Of a DNA stretch of 64,000 nucleotides, positions 33,873 through 44,511 are shown in pieces. The stretch is from Vombatus ursinus (taxonomy: Eukaryota > Chordata > Mammalia > Diprotodontia > Vombatidae), in the NCBI RefSeq assembly GCF_900497805.2, contig NW_020954548.1, positions 9,720,794 to 9,784,793 on the forward strand, given 5' to 3'. Position numbers and translations under genes: made by a program. How positions within the stretch are numbered: position 1 is the first letter of the stretch; the number at the start of each line of letters is the position of its first letter. The notes below the pieces were generated by a model. The model was not told the origin of the DNA. It saw only the letters and a program-made list of their open reading frames with translations, and searched no databases.

Positions 33873-34304
33873 GAACAAGAACACTTACTGAATACTTATT
33901 TAAAAAAAAAAAAAACAATTTACCATCCTTTAGTCCAGGTTGAGGTTTCTAACCCTTCTCTCCATAGATGACTCCCAAACTTGCTTTATGAGGTTTGCAG
34001 AAATGTCTAATAATCTCAGGAGCATCCTGAAAATTTGGGGGAAAAAAAACAACCTTCAAAGAAAACTTCTCTTCATTCACTTAAATTTTAGTAATAAAGG
34101 GATGCCACAACAAACTTGGTGTGGAATTTGGCATAAAACTGAACTGATAGCAAGAGAGTGCCATAGTTCCCCAATGGATGAGAATGTCAAGTCTGTGAGA
34201 TTCTAAATCTCCCCAGAGGCTCCCATGGTCCCTAAAATTAGAGATAGTCTAACAACCAACAATCGGATGAAGCGTCTACCTTTATCTTTTTTTTTTAATT
34301 TAAG
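33873..34304. other. No element recognised
   Basis: Holds an A-run (33902-33914) and otherwise unassigned sequence. Confidence 0.35.
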
Positions 34305-34488
34305 AGACAGCATGAAGTCGGAGGATCCGACTCCAAACGATGCTTCTGCCACTTGCTACCTGTGTGACCTTAGGTAAGTCACTTAACTTTTCTGACCCTC
34401 AGTTTCCTCATCTGTAAAAAGAGGGAGCTGGCCTAGGTGGTATCTGAGGTCCCTTCTAGCTTTAAACCTATAATCCTAATGATCCATC
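34305..34488 (+). mobile_element. tRNA-core SINE with L3-like tail
   Basis: gagacagcatgaagtcggag, cttgctacctgtgtgacctt, cctcagtttcctcatctgta, tctgaggtcccttctagctt, aaacctataatcctaatgat. Confidence 0.8.
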
Positions 34489-34499
34489 ATTGTACTCCT

Positions 34500-34925
34500 C
34501 TGTTAGATAACTAAAGTCCTTCTCAACAAAGCTCATTCTAACTTACCTTCCCGGGATTATTATGCATTATTCCCCTTCGCTCACACTATGGACCAGCCAA
34601 ATTGGGTGGTCTTACTATTCCTCATATGTAACAGTTTGTCTCCCACAGTTATTCCCTTTACGTACCTGCAATGCCCCCACCATCCTCACCTCCTTGTCTC
34701 AGAATCACTAGTTTCATTTGAAACTCAGCTCACATGCCCCCTCCTACATGAGACCTGTTCTGATTCCCCTAGCTAGTGAGTTTGTGCTCCCCTCCCCAAA
34801 ACTGCCTTGTATTTATGTTGTATATTATACTTATGTGTGTACATATTGTCTCTCCAGATAGAATGTAAGCTGTTTGAGGGCAAGGAATGTTTGAATTTTA
34901 TCAGTGCCTGATACTCTATATGTCT
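34500..34925 (+). mobile_element. L2 LINE 3' end (about 0.4 kb)
   Basis: ctcacactatggaccagcca, aactcagctcacatgccccc, tcctacatgagacctgttct, tgtctctccagatagaatgt, aagctgtttgagggcaagga. It ends before the usual terminus. Confidence 0.8.
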
Positions 34926-34949
34926 TTCTAATTAAAATACCAAAGTGTA

Positions 34950-35165
34950 AAACTAATTATAAGCTCCTTGAGGACAAGGGTTGTGTCAGTATTTTCTACG
35001 TTTATATCCCTAGTATTGAGCACAAAACTTTATACATTAATGTTTATATAAATGTTTAATAAATAAATGTTTATTGAAATAAATTGTAAATTGAAATGAA
35101 ATAAATTTATTAAACAAAAATGTTTAATAAATGTTTATATAAATAAATTGAATGGATTTGAATTG
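34950..35165 (+). mobile_element. L2 LINE 3' terminus with expanded AT tail
   Basis: ttataagctccttgaggaca, tatccctagtattgagcac, then a tail expanded from aataaatgtttattgaa units that recur at 35030-35165. Confidence 0.7.
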
Positions 35166-35277
35166 AACTGGATCAGTCTTTAAACTGAAGACCAAACAAA
35201 ACATAGGTTAATCAGAAAAATGTATTAATTACATAAGACTTGCGGGAGTGCAGGTGTGATGTCAAATAAATAATAGA

Positions 35278-35400
35278 ATCATACATCACACAACTCTAAA
35301 AAGTCTTAAAAGTTCATCCGAACCAACCCCCTCACTTTACGCATGAAGAAACTGAGGCCCAGAGAGCTTAAGTAATCACACTGGTAACCCTTATCAAAAG
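35278..35400 (-). mobile_element. MIR-type SINE fragment
   Basis: aaccaaccccctcactttac, gaagaaactgaggcccagag, agcttaagtaatcacactgg. Confidence 0.65.
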
Positions 35401-36010
35401 ATTCAATCCAACAGAGATTTGTAATCTACCAATCAAAATGAAGCACCATTTTCAGTTTCTGAACCGCCTCCATGGAACCTCAAATCCAAGCCAGTCTTTT
35501 TGACTCATCCCCTCTCTTTGGAAGGATTTGACCCTGGATCAATGACCAAATTCAGTTTTACAATATCCATCTGTCTCATGGTCTCAAAGAAGGGTAGTGT
35601 TGTATTTCCATATGTGAATGATTACCGCAGAAATGAAATGTCTGGAATTATTAGGATTCATAAAATTTTAGGATTTATTTATTTGTTTTATAAATTTATG
35701 AATTTATTTATTAGGATTATTTATTATTTATTTATTTATTAGGATTCATAAGAAATCCATCCAGGAAGAACTGTGGCAACTTCATTCCCAGCATACCAAA
35801 CTATGGATCTAGCACCTATAGGGCCCCAAACACAACCCTGAACAACAATAATGAGTGACAGGAACCCCAGGTCAAGGAAAGGGGAGGGTTGAGAGAAGAG
35901 CTGAAATAGTTGGTTACAAGTGCTCAGGAAGGTAATGACCAGGTACACTTGGATTGGTGACAGCCCACACCTGGACAGCAGCAGCAATGGCATACTTGAG
36001 AAATCATTTT
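35401..36010. other. No element recognised; AT microsatellite
   Basis: Unassigned sequence with an impure (ATTT)n tract at 35668-35750. It leads into the L1 target site at 36011. Confidence 0.4.
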
Positions 36011-36025
36011 AAAAGTCTACCTGCT

Positions 36026-36651
36026 TGCTCTTTTTGTGGTGGCAAAGAATTGGAAATTGAGAGGATGCCCATCAATCGGGGAATGGCCGAACAAGTTGTA
36101 GTATATGAATGTGATGGAATACTATTGTGCTATAAAAAATGATGAACAGGCAGACCTCAGAAAAACCTGAAAAGACTTGTAAGGTCTGATGCTAAGTGCA
36201 GTGAGCAGAACCAGGAGAACGTTGTACACAATAATAGCCACGTCGTACGATGACTAATATTGATAAACTTAACCCTTCTCAACAATACAAGGATCTAAGA
36301 CATCTCCAAAAGCCTCGTGGATGGAAAATGCTATCCATAAAGAAGAAAGAAATACAGAGTTTGAATGCAGATCAAAGCATACTATTTGCTATTTTTTTTC
36401 TTCTGTTGAGTTTTGTTTCCTCTTTCTGGTGGTTCCTCCTATTGGTTCTAATTCTTCCTTACAACATCACTAATGTGGAAATATGTTTAATAGGAATGTA
36501 TATATATATATAGCCTATATCAGATTGTGCACCATCTTGAGGAGGGTGGTGAGGAGGGAGGGGGAGAAAATTTTAAACTCAAAAGCATATGGAAGTGATT
36601 GTTGATAAATCAAAATAATTTAAAAAATAGACATTTAAAAAAAAGTTTTAA
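36026..36651 (+). mobile_element. L1 LINE 3' end, copy Y (later insertion)
   Basis: 5' truncated in ORF2: reads ALFVVAKNWKLRGCPSIGEW then decays, followed by the 3' UTR (gtgagcagaaccaggagaac, atagcctatatcagattgtg, ggagggagggggagaaaat) and an A-rich end. Flanked by aaaagtctacctgct at 36011-36025 and 36652-36666. Confidence 0.9.
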
Positions 36652-36663
36652 AAAAGTCTACCT

Positions 36664-37099
36664 GCTCGAACCAGGACAACATTGTACACAGTAACAGCAA
36701 CATTGTGCAATGACTAACTTTAATAGACTTAGCTCTTCTCAGCAATACAATGATATAAACAATTCCAAAAGACTCATGATGGAAAATGCTATCCACATCC
36801 AGAGACAGAACTATGGAATTTGAATGTAGACAGAAGCATACTCTTTTCTCCCTCTTTTTTTAATTTGTTTTTCTTTCTTGAGGTTTTCCCCTTTTGTTTT
36901 GATTCTTTTTTCACAACATGAGTAATGTGGAAATATATTTAATATGATTGTACATGTATAGCCTATATCAGATTGCATGCCATCTTGGGGTGGGGGGAAG
37001 GGAGGGAGGGAGGGAAATTTATAACTCAAAAATCTTATAAAAGTAATGTTTCATACTAAAAATACATAAATAAAAGAAAATTAAACATTTTTTTTAAAA
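36664..37099 (+). mobile_element. L1 LINE 3' end, copy X (earlier insertion)
   Basis: Starts within the L1 3' part (gaaccaggacaacattgtac), continues through catccacatccagagacaga and agcctatatcagattgcatg to an A-rich tail. Flanked by aaaagtctacct at 36652-36663 (also 36011-36022) and 37100-37111. Confidence 0.9.
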
Positions 37100-37129
37100 A
37101 AAAGTCTACCTAATCCAAAATTTCTGTGG

Positions 37130-37342
37130 TAGATATCATACAACCACAAAGAACAATGACTTCCAAGTCAGAAGATATGGGTTCAAATCCCGTTTCTAAT
37201 ACTTACTGCCCATTTGACTTTAAGCAAGATTTGTAATCTCCAGGGGACTCATTTTCTTCATCTATACAATGAAGGGTTGTATTATAACGGCCTCTGAGGT
37301 CTCTTCTGATTCCAGATCTACGATCCAATGATCCTAATATTC
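37130..37342 (+). mobile_element. tRNA-core SINE with L3-like tail
   Basis: gaagatatgggttcaaatcc, ggactcattttcttcatcta, cctctgaggtctcttctgat, ccagatctacgatccaatga. Confidence 0.75.
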
Positions 37343-37357
37343 ATTAGTACATCTTCA

Positions 37358-37606
37358 CGGTTATTGTTCTTGGTCAGTCATGTCTGACTCTTCATGACTC
37401 CATTTGAGCTTTTCTTGGATACTAGAGTGATTTGCCATCTTCTTCCCTAGCTCATTTTACAGATGAAGAAACCGAGGCAAATAGGGTTAAGTGACTCGTT
37501 CAGAGTCACACGGCTAGTAAGTGTCTGAGGCCAGATTTGAACTCAGGAAGATGAGTCTTCCTGACTTCATGGCCCAACACTCTATTCACTGTGTCCCTTC
37601 ACTGCC
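37358..37606 (-). mobile_element. MAR1/WSINE-type SINE
   Basis: ttggtcagtcatgtctgact tail, attttacagatgaagaaacc, actcaggaagatgagtcttc, and a decayed head at ctattcactgtgtcccttca. Confidence 0.85.
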
Positions 37607-37791
37607 CTATCTTCACAGTACACTTACATTTATCATCAACAGCAGGTAATGGAAAGAATGCTGTATTTATACCCAGGAAGCCTAGTTTTGCCAATTACTA
37701 GTTGTGTGACCCCGGGCAAATCACTTAACCTCTTAAACCTTTCAGCTTCTTCATCTGTAAAATATATAAGAATAATGCAATTTCTTGAGGC

Positions 37792-38058
37792 AGCTAGGTG
37801 GCACAATGGGTAAAGCACTGGGCCTGGAGTCAGGAAGACATGAATGAGTTCAAATGTGACCTCAGACACTTACTAGCCATGTGACTCTGGGCAAGTCACT
37901 TCACCTTTGTCTGCCTCAGTTTTCTCACCTTTAAAATGAAGATAATAAGAGCACCTACCTCACAGGGTTATTGTGAAAAACAAATGAGATAATTGTAAAG
38001 CACTTAGGACAGTGCCTGGCACATAGGAAGTATTATATAAATGTTAGCTATTAGTAGC
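37792..38058 (+). mobile_element. tRNA-head plus MIR-like core SINE, full length
   Basis: Head gaggcagctaggtggcacaa, ggcctggagtcaggaagaca, cttactagccatgtgactct, tgcctcagttttctcacctt, gcacctacctcacagggtta, cagtgcctggcacataggaa, ending tatataaatgttagctatta. Confidence 0.85.
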
Positions 38059-38064
38059 AGAATC

Positions 38065-38445
38065 AACACTTCCAAATTGTAGTTCTAGAGAAGACTTTTG
38101 AGAGTCCTTTGGACAGCAAGAAGATCAAATCAGTCGATACTTAAAGAAATTAATTCAGGCTATTTCCTGGAAAGTTAAATACTGAAACTGAAGCTTAAAT
38201 ACTTTGGTCACAGAATGGGAAGACAGAACTCACTGGAAAAGACCCTGATGTTGGGAAAGATTGAAGGCAAAAGGAAAAGGGGATGGCAGAGAATGTGATG
38301 GATAGGCAGTATCATGGAAACAATGAACATGAATCTTGGACAGATTTCAAGAGATGGTGGAGGAGAGAAGGGCCTGGTGTGCTCTGATCCATGTGGTCAC
38401 AAAGAGTTGGACACAATTGAATGACTAAGCAACAACAGTAATTGT

Positions 38446-38446
<1 letters not shown>
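38065..38446 (+). mobile_element. BovB-type RTE LINE 3' end
   Basis: agaagacttttgagagtcct, ctcactggaaaagaccctga, tgttgggaaagattgaaggc and the terminus gtcacaaagagttggacaca followed by attgaatgactaagcaacaa. This is the 3' part that ruminant BovB elements share with marsupial RTE (ruminant form: ggtcgcaaagagtcggacac). It runs into a CAT repeat, the kind of simple tail RTE elements carry. Confidence 0.85.

Positions 38447-38491
<45 letters not shown>
38447..38491. repeat. (CAT)n microsatellite, RTE tail
   Basis: 15 pure CAT/ATC units directly after the RTE terminus. Confidence 0.95.
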
Positions 38492-39379
38492 GTTACAGCC
38501 CACCTCAAGAGATTACTGAAAGGAGAGTGCTTTGTAAACCTTAAAATATTATATGGATTACTATAACCATTATTAATTTTTCAGGCAAAGTTCTTTTAAG
38601 TGTACATCAAATCATAGATTATAATATCTTTTATGTGTACTCATTGACCTGAGGTTTTGTTGATTTTGATTATGATATCTTCATAATTAATGAAAACTTC
38701 CTAATGAAGAAATGTTGATATAAATCTGAAGGTTCCCCTGATGTAGAGGAGTCAGTGCCTTAGGCAGAGTTGCAATCTGGATCTGTGATGAATCAATCCA
38801 TATAGTAAATGCATCTTCCTTCTTTGTTTATATAATATTTTTATACTCCTTTTTAACATCATAATGATTTCCAAATCACTCCTTTTTCCCCAAAAAAAAA
38901 CTGTCCCTTGTAATAAATATATACAGTTAAAGAGAATAAATCAATACACTGATAATGTTTGACAACACGTCTCATTCTACAGGAGAGGAGGGAGGCTTGC
39001 TTCCCTGTCAGTCTTCTAAAGTAATCATCAATCAATGTATTGATGAGGTTTCTGATATCTTTCAATGTTTTCCTTAAAAGTGTTGCTGTCATTGTATAAA
39101 CTGTTCTTTGGATTGTGCTTACTTAGCTCTGCATCAGTTCATACAAGTCTTCTCAAGTTCATCTGAATTCTTGATGTTCATCATTTCATCTGACACAATA
39201 ATATTCTAAAAACATCAATGGACAATTCATTCAGCCATTTCCCTATTGGTGAGCATGACTGTTACCAGTTCTTCACTACTGCAAAAAAAATTACTTCTAT
39301 GAATATTTTTCCTGCTCTTCCTTCCATCTTATGTATGTATGTATGTACATATACGTATATAATATATATAATACATATT

Positions 39380-40050
39380 TGAAATCTAAGTAGGATGATG
39401 AATTAATCATCTGTGTATCCACATCAGCCTCCTTAAATGATTCCCCATTCTCCCTAGCATCATAATTATTTGTGTGTGTGTCTCTTCAGAATTTCATTCT
39501 TGAGAGTTTTTCATCTCTCTTAAGTTGATTTCTCCTGTAGAATTTTAGGCCACAGGATTATAACTATTTTTCCTTGGATTCTTTGAAAAATGCTCTCCCC
39601 AAATCCAGGAGATACATACATACATATATATTATATTATATTATATTATTCTTCATTTTCCTTTACTCTATGGCAAATCCTAAGACAAAAAAGGTCCCCT
39701 TTCACCATCATCTCCACCCCATCAAACAGTCCCATTTTTGTAAGTGAATGAAATCTCCTTTTGTTGATTCCTCCATCTTGTGAGGAATGAAATTATCATT
39801 AAAACAAGTCAAGAAGTGATCAGCTCAGCTCTTGGTAGAGAGTTCTAGCAGATGTCCAGATGATTGAAGTCTCTCATAGATTCTACATCATCCATTTGTA
39901 CCAGAATTCTGTTTCTGGAACTTCTCTTTTATTTCTTCTTTCTGTCATGATACTTTGTAGCATACAATGATGTATTATACAATGATGTATAAACTGCCTC
40001 AGTTTCCTGCTCCTGTTGATCTTCCCAAAAATGCTTCCTACCAAACTCTA
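39380..40050 (-). mobile_element. CR1/L3-type LINE remnant, endonuclease region
   Basis: Minus strand around 39846-39872 reads MRDFNHLDIC, close to the endonuclease motif MGDFNxPDICW. Downstream it reads IISFLTRWRNQQKEISF, where L3/CR1 has DNFLxQxVxEPTRGxALLDL. 39380-39660 is probably part of the same or a second old element but is not assigned by motif. Confidence 0.5.
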
Positions 40051-40059
40051 ATACTAATA

Positions 40060-40315
40060 ATAAATGACATTTATATAATACCTACTTTGTGTCAGGCACT
40101 ATGCTAAGTGCTTTATAAATATTATCTCATTTGATCTTCACAGAAACCCTGTGAGTTAGGTACTATTATTATCACCATTTTACAAATGAGGAAACTGAGG
40201 CAAACAGCAATGAAGTGACTTGCCCAGGGTCACACAGCTAGTAAAGTATCTGAGGTCAAATTAGAACTCAAGTCTTCCTGACTCCAAACACAGTGCTCTA
40301 TACACTGTGATACCT
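40060..40315 (-). mobile_element. MIR3-type SINE, nearly complete
   Basis: atgacatttatataatacct, gtcaggcactatgctaagtg, cattttacaaatgaggaaac, cttgcccagggtcacacagc, ccaaacacagtgctctatac. Confidence 0.85.
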
Positions 40316-40319
40316 ATAA

Positions 40320-40505
40320 TCCTCTCTCTCCTCACTTTCGGTTTTTGGGATTCTTAGCTCCTTTCAAGGATGAGCTCAGGTACTAACCTCTATAAGAAGT
40401 CTTTTCTGACACCCCTCATAATTAGTGCTTCCCTGTCTTTGGAGCCCTGCTCCAAAATTACTTTAGACTCACTTTGTATTCACTTACATTTTGTATTCAC
40501 TTATC

Positions 40506-40552
<47 letters not shown>

Positions 40553-40690
40553 ATTCTTCCATGTACATGGAAGCTCCAAGAGGGCAGGAACTGTTCTTTG
40601 GTTTTTGTCTTTGCATTTCCATTGCCTAGTACAGTGTTTGGTACATAATAGGAGTTTAATAAATACTTGAGTTGAAATAAATTGAATCAA
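40320..40690 (+). mobile_element. L2 LINE 3' end with embedded (TG)n
   Basis: aaggatgagctcaggtacta, ctataagaagtcttttctga, ttgtattcacttatctgtg then (TG)n at 40506-40551, ggaagctccaagagggcagg, cctagtacagtgtttggtac, aataaatacttgagttgaaa. Confidence 0.85.
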
Positions 40691-41189
40691 ATATATTTGA
40701 GAACTTTTCCTCTGATTTTTACCTTTGAGCTATATGCCTAGTAGTGGTATGACTGGGTCAAAGTATTTACTGACTTTTTCAATCTAATTCCAAACCATTT
40801 TCCATAATGGCTGGACCAATTCATAGCTACATAGAGGCTACTTGACCTGTTTTCTCACAACATTTACCATTTTCATCTTTTGTTCATCTCTGCCAGTCTG
40901 ATAGGCCTGAGGTAGAACTTGAGAGATTAGTCCATTTCCCTGGACTCTTCTTTTCCTAATAATGCCAAAGTAATTTCATGGCTGCCACTTTAGTGGGTAG
41001 ATGACACTACCAAACACCTTAGACTACATAACTGTTTCTACCTTTATTCCTCTGTCTTAGACTGCGTGTTGGCAGGTCAAAATAAGTTAGCTTCCTCTAC
41101 CTGGTTTCCTGCGGATTTGTTCTAAACCACATTTGACTTTCTTTATCATTCCTTATTACATTTTCCCTCTCTTGTGTTCTTTGCTTCTG

Positions 41190-41405
41190 TTTTATCTTGC
41201 CTCTCTTTTTGTGCCTTCTCTTTCTCTCTTCTCTCCTTTTTTTCTTCCATCTCTCTTCCTCTTTTCTTTTTCTCTTCTCTGTCTCTGTGTCTCTCTCTGT
41301 GTCTCCCTTTTTGTCTCCGTCTCTGTGTCTGTCTCTGTGTATTTCTCTGTGTCTCTTTATGTCTCTGTCTGTCTCTCTCTCCTCTGTCTCTCTGTCTCTC
41401 TCTCC
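41190..41405. repeat. Pyrimidine-rich TCTCTG/TCTC tract
   Basis: About 200 bases almost free of A, with tgtctctctgtctctctc units. All three frames stay open (FCLRLCVCLC-like translations), which explains the overlapping frames at 41133-41470. Confidence 0.9.
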
Positions 41406-42603
41406 TTGCTAGATATATTATTTTGCATTTTAATACATTAACTGTTTGTTTCTATCTATTGCATTGGTGACATTGAACATCAAGTAAACTCCTAATGATT
41501 TTAATTGGATGATTCTTCATATTCCTAAATTGTCTTGTCCATGTGATTTAGGAAATCCCCAGTCATGTGCTCTAATCTATTGTACAGTACCAAGTAGTGT
41601 TGATACTCAACAACTAAAGGATAATGACTGTTATTATCTGCTATAAATAAACTTGCCATCATTAGCAAATGTTAGCTTATAGTCATCACTTGTATCTAGA
41701 GCATTTCTTTACATTATAAGCTGCATCTTAAATTTCCTTCACTGGTAAATTCTCTGGCTAAAGAAATCACATCTTAAATTTTGTGGCACTTTATTGTGCT
41801 GAGACATTTATATGTGCTGGGACATAAAAGTAACACTGAAGTTCAAAGTTAATTCGTCCTGCTGAGCTGATAATTAGGTAAAAAGCAACTAAAAACCATG
41901 GAAAATAAGTATGTCTAGAATTTAGAATGAATGTATGAAGAGAGAAGCAATATCAACAGGCAAAAGGAATTTAGAAACATTAATGTATAATTGCTTATAT
42001 ACGTGTGTATGTAGGTGTGTATATATATATGTATGTGTGTATGTATGTATGTGTGTGTACATATATGTATGTATGTATGTATATATCCAACTAGACTATT
42101 ACATTGGGTGAAAGAAAAATGTAAGGAAATACTTTTTGTGACCATAACTATTAACCAGCAAAGAGCCCCCAACTCAAAATCCAGTCCATAATCAATGAGG
42201 GAATTTGGGAGCCAGTTTGTGTAACTATAACTAATGTGAATTTTGACAGATAACCAATGAGACAAGTTCACACATGATTGAACTTCCATGAGCCAATCAG
42301 CCTCTAAAGTTTACCCCAACTGAAGCCTATTAATCAAATGAGTTGGCATCCCTATGAGCCCAGCCAAAAAAAATCAATTCAGGAAAATAGAGAAGCATGG
42401 GTACAAATTTTTCTGCTAGGGAAATAAAGCCCAAGTTCTGAGAGACAAGTACCATTTGATTTTGATTATCCTCTCAATCTGCTAACATTCCAGAAGATCT
42501 CCTGCAAGTATATGCTCTTCACTTTGTATTCCTGCAAAGTGTAAGTTAGAAGGTCACATGTGAAAATCTAGGAAAAAATCTATTTTTCAAGGACCATTTA
42601 TTT
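41406..42603. other. No gene recognised; TATG simple repeat
   Basis: Unassigned AT-rich sequence holding a mixed (TATG)n/(TGTA)n tract at 42001-42088. Confidence 0.4.
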
Positions 42604-43022
42604 AGAACTAGATGGGATCTCAGATAATAACAATGATCATAATAATAATAATAGTATATATACAATGCTTCTGTTTTGCCAGTGTACTACATATACATTA
42701 TTTCATTTGATCCTCACAACAGCTTGTAGAGGTAAGTGCTATTCTTATCTCTATTTTATAGATGAAAAAACTGAAGCTAAAAGAAGTTAAGTGTCTTGCC
42801 CAGGGTCACACACCTAGCAAATGTCTTAAGGCAGGATTTGGACTCAATTCCTCCTGACTCCAAATCCAACATTCTCTCCAGTGTGACACCTAGCTCCCTT
42901 TAGAGATCATTTAAGCTAAACCCCTCATTTTATAAAAGAAGAATCTGAGTCTCAGAGAAGTGACATCACTTGCCCAAGGTCACATCAGTAGCAAGCGGCC
43001 ATGTAAGAATTTGAATTAAGGT
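42604..43022 (-). mobile_element. MIR-type SINE split by MIR3
   Basis: Left agaactagatgggatctcag (42604-42621) and right agagatcatttaagctaaac..cacttgcccaaggtcacatc (42898-43022). The interruption falls in the tggaaggga.cttagagatcat box of the SINE. Confidence 0.7.
42622..42897 (-). mobile_element. MIR3-type SINE nested in MIR
   Basis: Begins with an (ATAATA)n-like end, then tcatttgatcctcacaacag, gccagggtcacac pattern (here cccagggtcacacacctagc), ending gtgtgacacctagctcc. Confidence 0.8.
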
Positions 43023-43317
43023 TTTTTTTTTATTCTAAAACCATAAAACTTGAACTGTGATATGATATGAATGTAAAGTCCAATCCCTACTCTGAGGTCC
43101 ATGTGAAGAGGACCTTTGGGTTATAGGTACAAAGATCTTTATGACAAATTAATTGTGTTCTCATTTGCAGATCTGACACCATTCTGCCAAACTCCATGGC
43201 AGCTTCAAATGAGCTCAAATGCTCTCCAAATTTCCTTAACCTGCAATCAAAAATGTAATCAGCATATAGTAAGTCAAGAAGACAAATAGAGTGTGCAAAG
43301 GAGAGGAATAGGAAGGG

Positions 43318-43537
43318 AATAAGTATGTAATACCTACTATATGCCAAGTACCATGCCAAGCACTTTACAAATATTATTTCATTTAATCCTCAGAACAACC
43401 CTGAAGGAGGTGATATTATTAATTTCCTTTTTATAGTTGAGGAAATTGAGGCAAATAGAGTTTAAATTACTTGCCCAAAGTCATACAGCTGGTGTCTGAG
43501 GCTAGATTGGAACTCAGGTCTTCCTGATTCCAAGCCC
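43318..43537 (-). mobile_element. MIR3-type SINE, head lost at a LINE junction
   Basis: taatacctactatatgccaa, aagcactttacaaatattat, ttgaggaaattgaggcaaat, cttcctgattccaagccc. The usual head is missing where the inverted 22-mer and the HAL1 start. Confidence 0.85.
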
Positions 43538-43559
43538 ATTTAAACTCTATTTGCCTCAA
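43446..43559. repeat. Perfect 22-bp inverted repeat at the HAL1 5' junction
   Basis: 43446-43467 (within MIR3) and 43538-43559 are exact reverse complements, separated by 70 bases. The second arm is not part of either repeat's consensus and sits between MIR3 and HAL1. Confidence 0.9.
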
Positions 43560-44511
43560 CAGAACCAATGAAAGGACAGATTTTCTAGACCAAGACAACT
43601 TAAAAGGTCAGCAGGAAAGGTTTGTCTCACTGGGGTGAGATAGAGCACAGTCCAACAGAAGCCACCCTGGTAAGCCAACAGCAGGCCTTGGGGGTAACTG
43701 AATTGACAACTACAGCCTCCAGAGCTCTCAGCCCACAGACAATAAGGGGGTGAGACAATAGGTCAGAAGGAAATTATGTGGGACCCTTTGTTGGAACTAG
43801 ATGCAGAACTTTGTTGCATTGCCCATACACAGTTGTGGTAACAATACCAGGGTGAGGAGGAGCACTAGCACACTACAGCAGGGACCCTTGCCACAGTAGA
43901 GTATTTCTGGTCACTCATAGACCAGAACACAGACCAGGAGAGCAATGACCACACCTCTCCTTACATCATACCACTTTGGAAGAACTAAAAATTTACAGAC
44001 TCCCAGAACTAGCTCTGAAAACAGCAGCATAAAAACCCTGAAGCTTGGGACAGTCTTCCCTCCATCCTAGGAGCAGAGCTCAACTGTAACATAAAGTTAA
44101 AAGTCAAAAATAGGCTGGGAAAATAAGCAAACAATGAAAAAAGAACCTGACCTTAGAAAGTTACTACGGTGACAGGGAAGATCAAAACATATATTCAGAA
44201 GACAACAAGTCAAAATAGCTACATCCAAAAGCTCATAAGAAATGTGAATTAGTCTTAAACCCAACAAGAATTCCTGAATGAACTCAAAAAGGATTTTTAA
44301 AGCAAAATAAAAAAAGCTACAGAAAAATCAGGAAAAGAAATGAGGGTGATGCATGAAACTCATGCAAAAGAAAACAAAGAGTCAACAGTTTGGTAAAGGA
44401 AGCACAAAAAATTACCAAAGAAAATAACACCTTAAAAATAGAATAGGCCAAATGGTAAAAGAGGCATAAAAATCCATTAAAGAGAACTCCTTAAAAAGCA
44501 AAATTGGACAA

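Larger units (their letters stand above)
37640..38580 (+). mobile_element. MIR-type SINE split by a 0.7-kb insertion
   Basis: First part 37640-37790 (ttactagttgtgtgaccccg, cagcttcttcatctgtaaaa); second part about 38492-38580 (cccacctcaagagattactg, gtgctttgtaaaccttaaaa). Between lie a SINE, an RTE end and a CAT repeat. Confidence 0.6.
38840..40930 (-). mobile_element. Old L1 LINE 3' part split by 1.4 kb of other repeats
   Basis: 38840-39308 (tgcatcagttcatacaagtc, ttccctattggtgagcatga, tctatgaatattttt) and 40693-40930 (tgcctagtagtggtatgact, gggtcaaagtatttactgac, atggctggaccaattcatag) are consecutive L1 segments. Only about a dozen consensus bases are missing between them. More diverged than the other L1 copies. 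Confidence 0.7.

Noticed and set aside
41133-41470. Three overlapping frames of 71-102 codons rich in Ser, Leu, Cys
   Set aside because: All are translations of the TCTC/TCTCTG tract, which has no stops in any frame.
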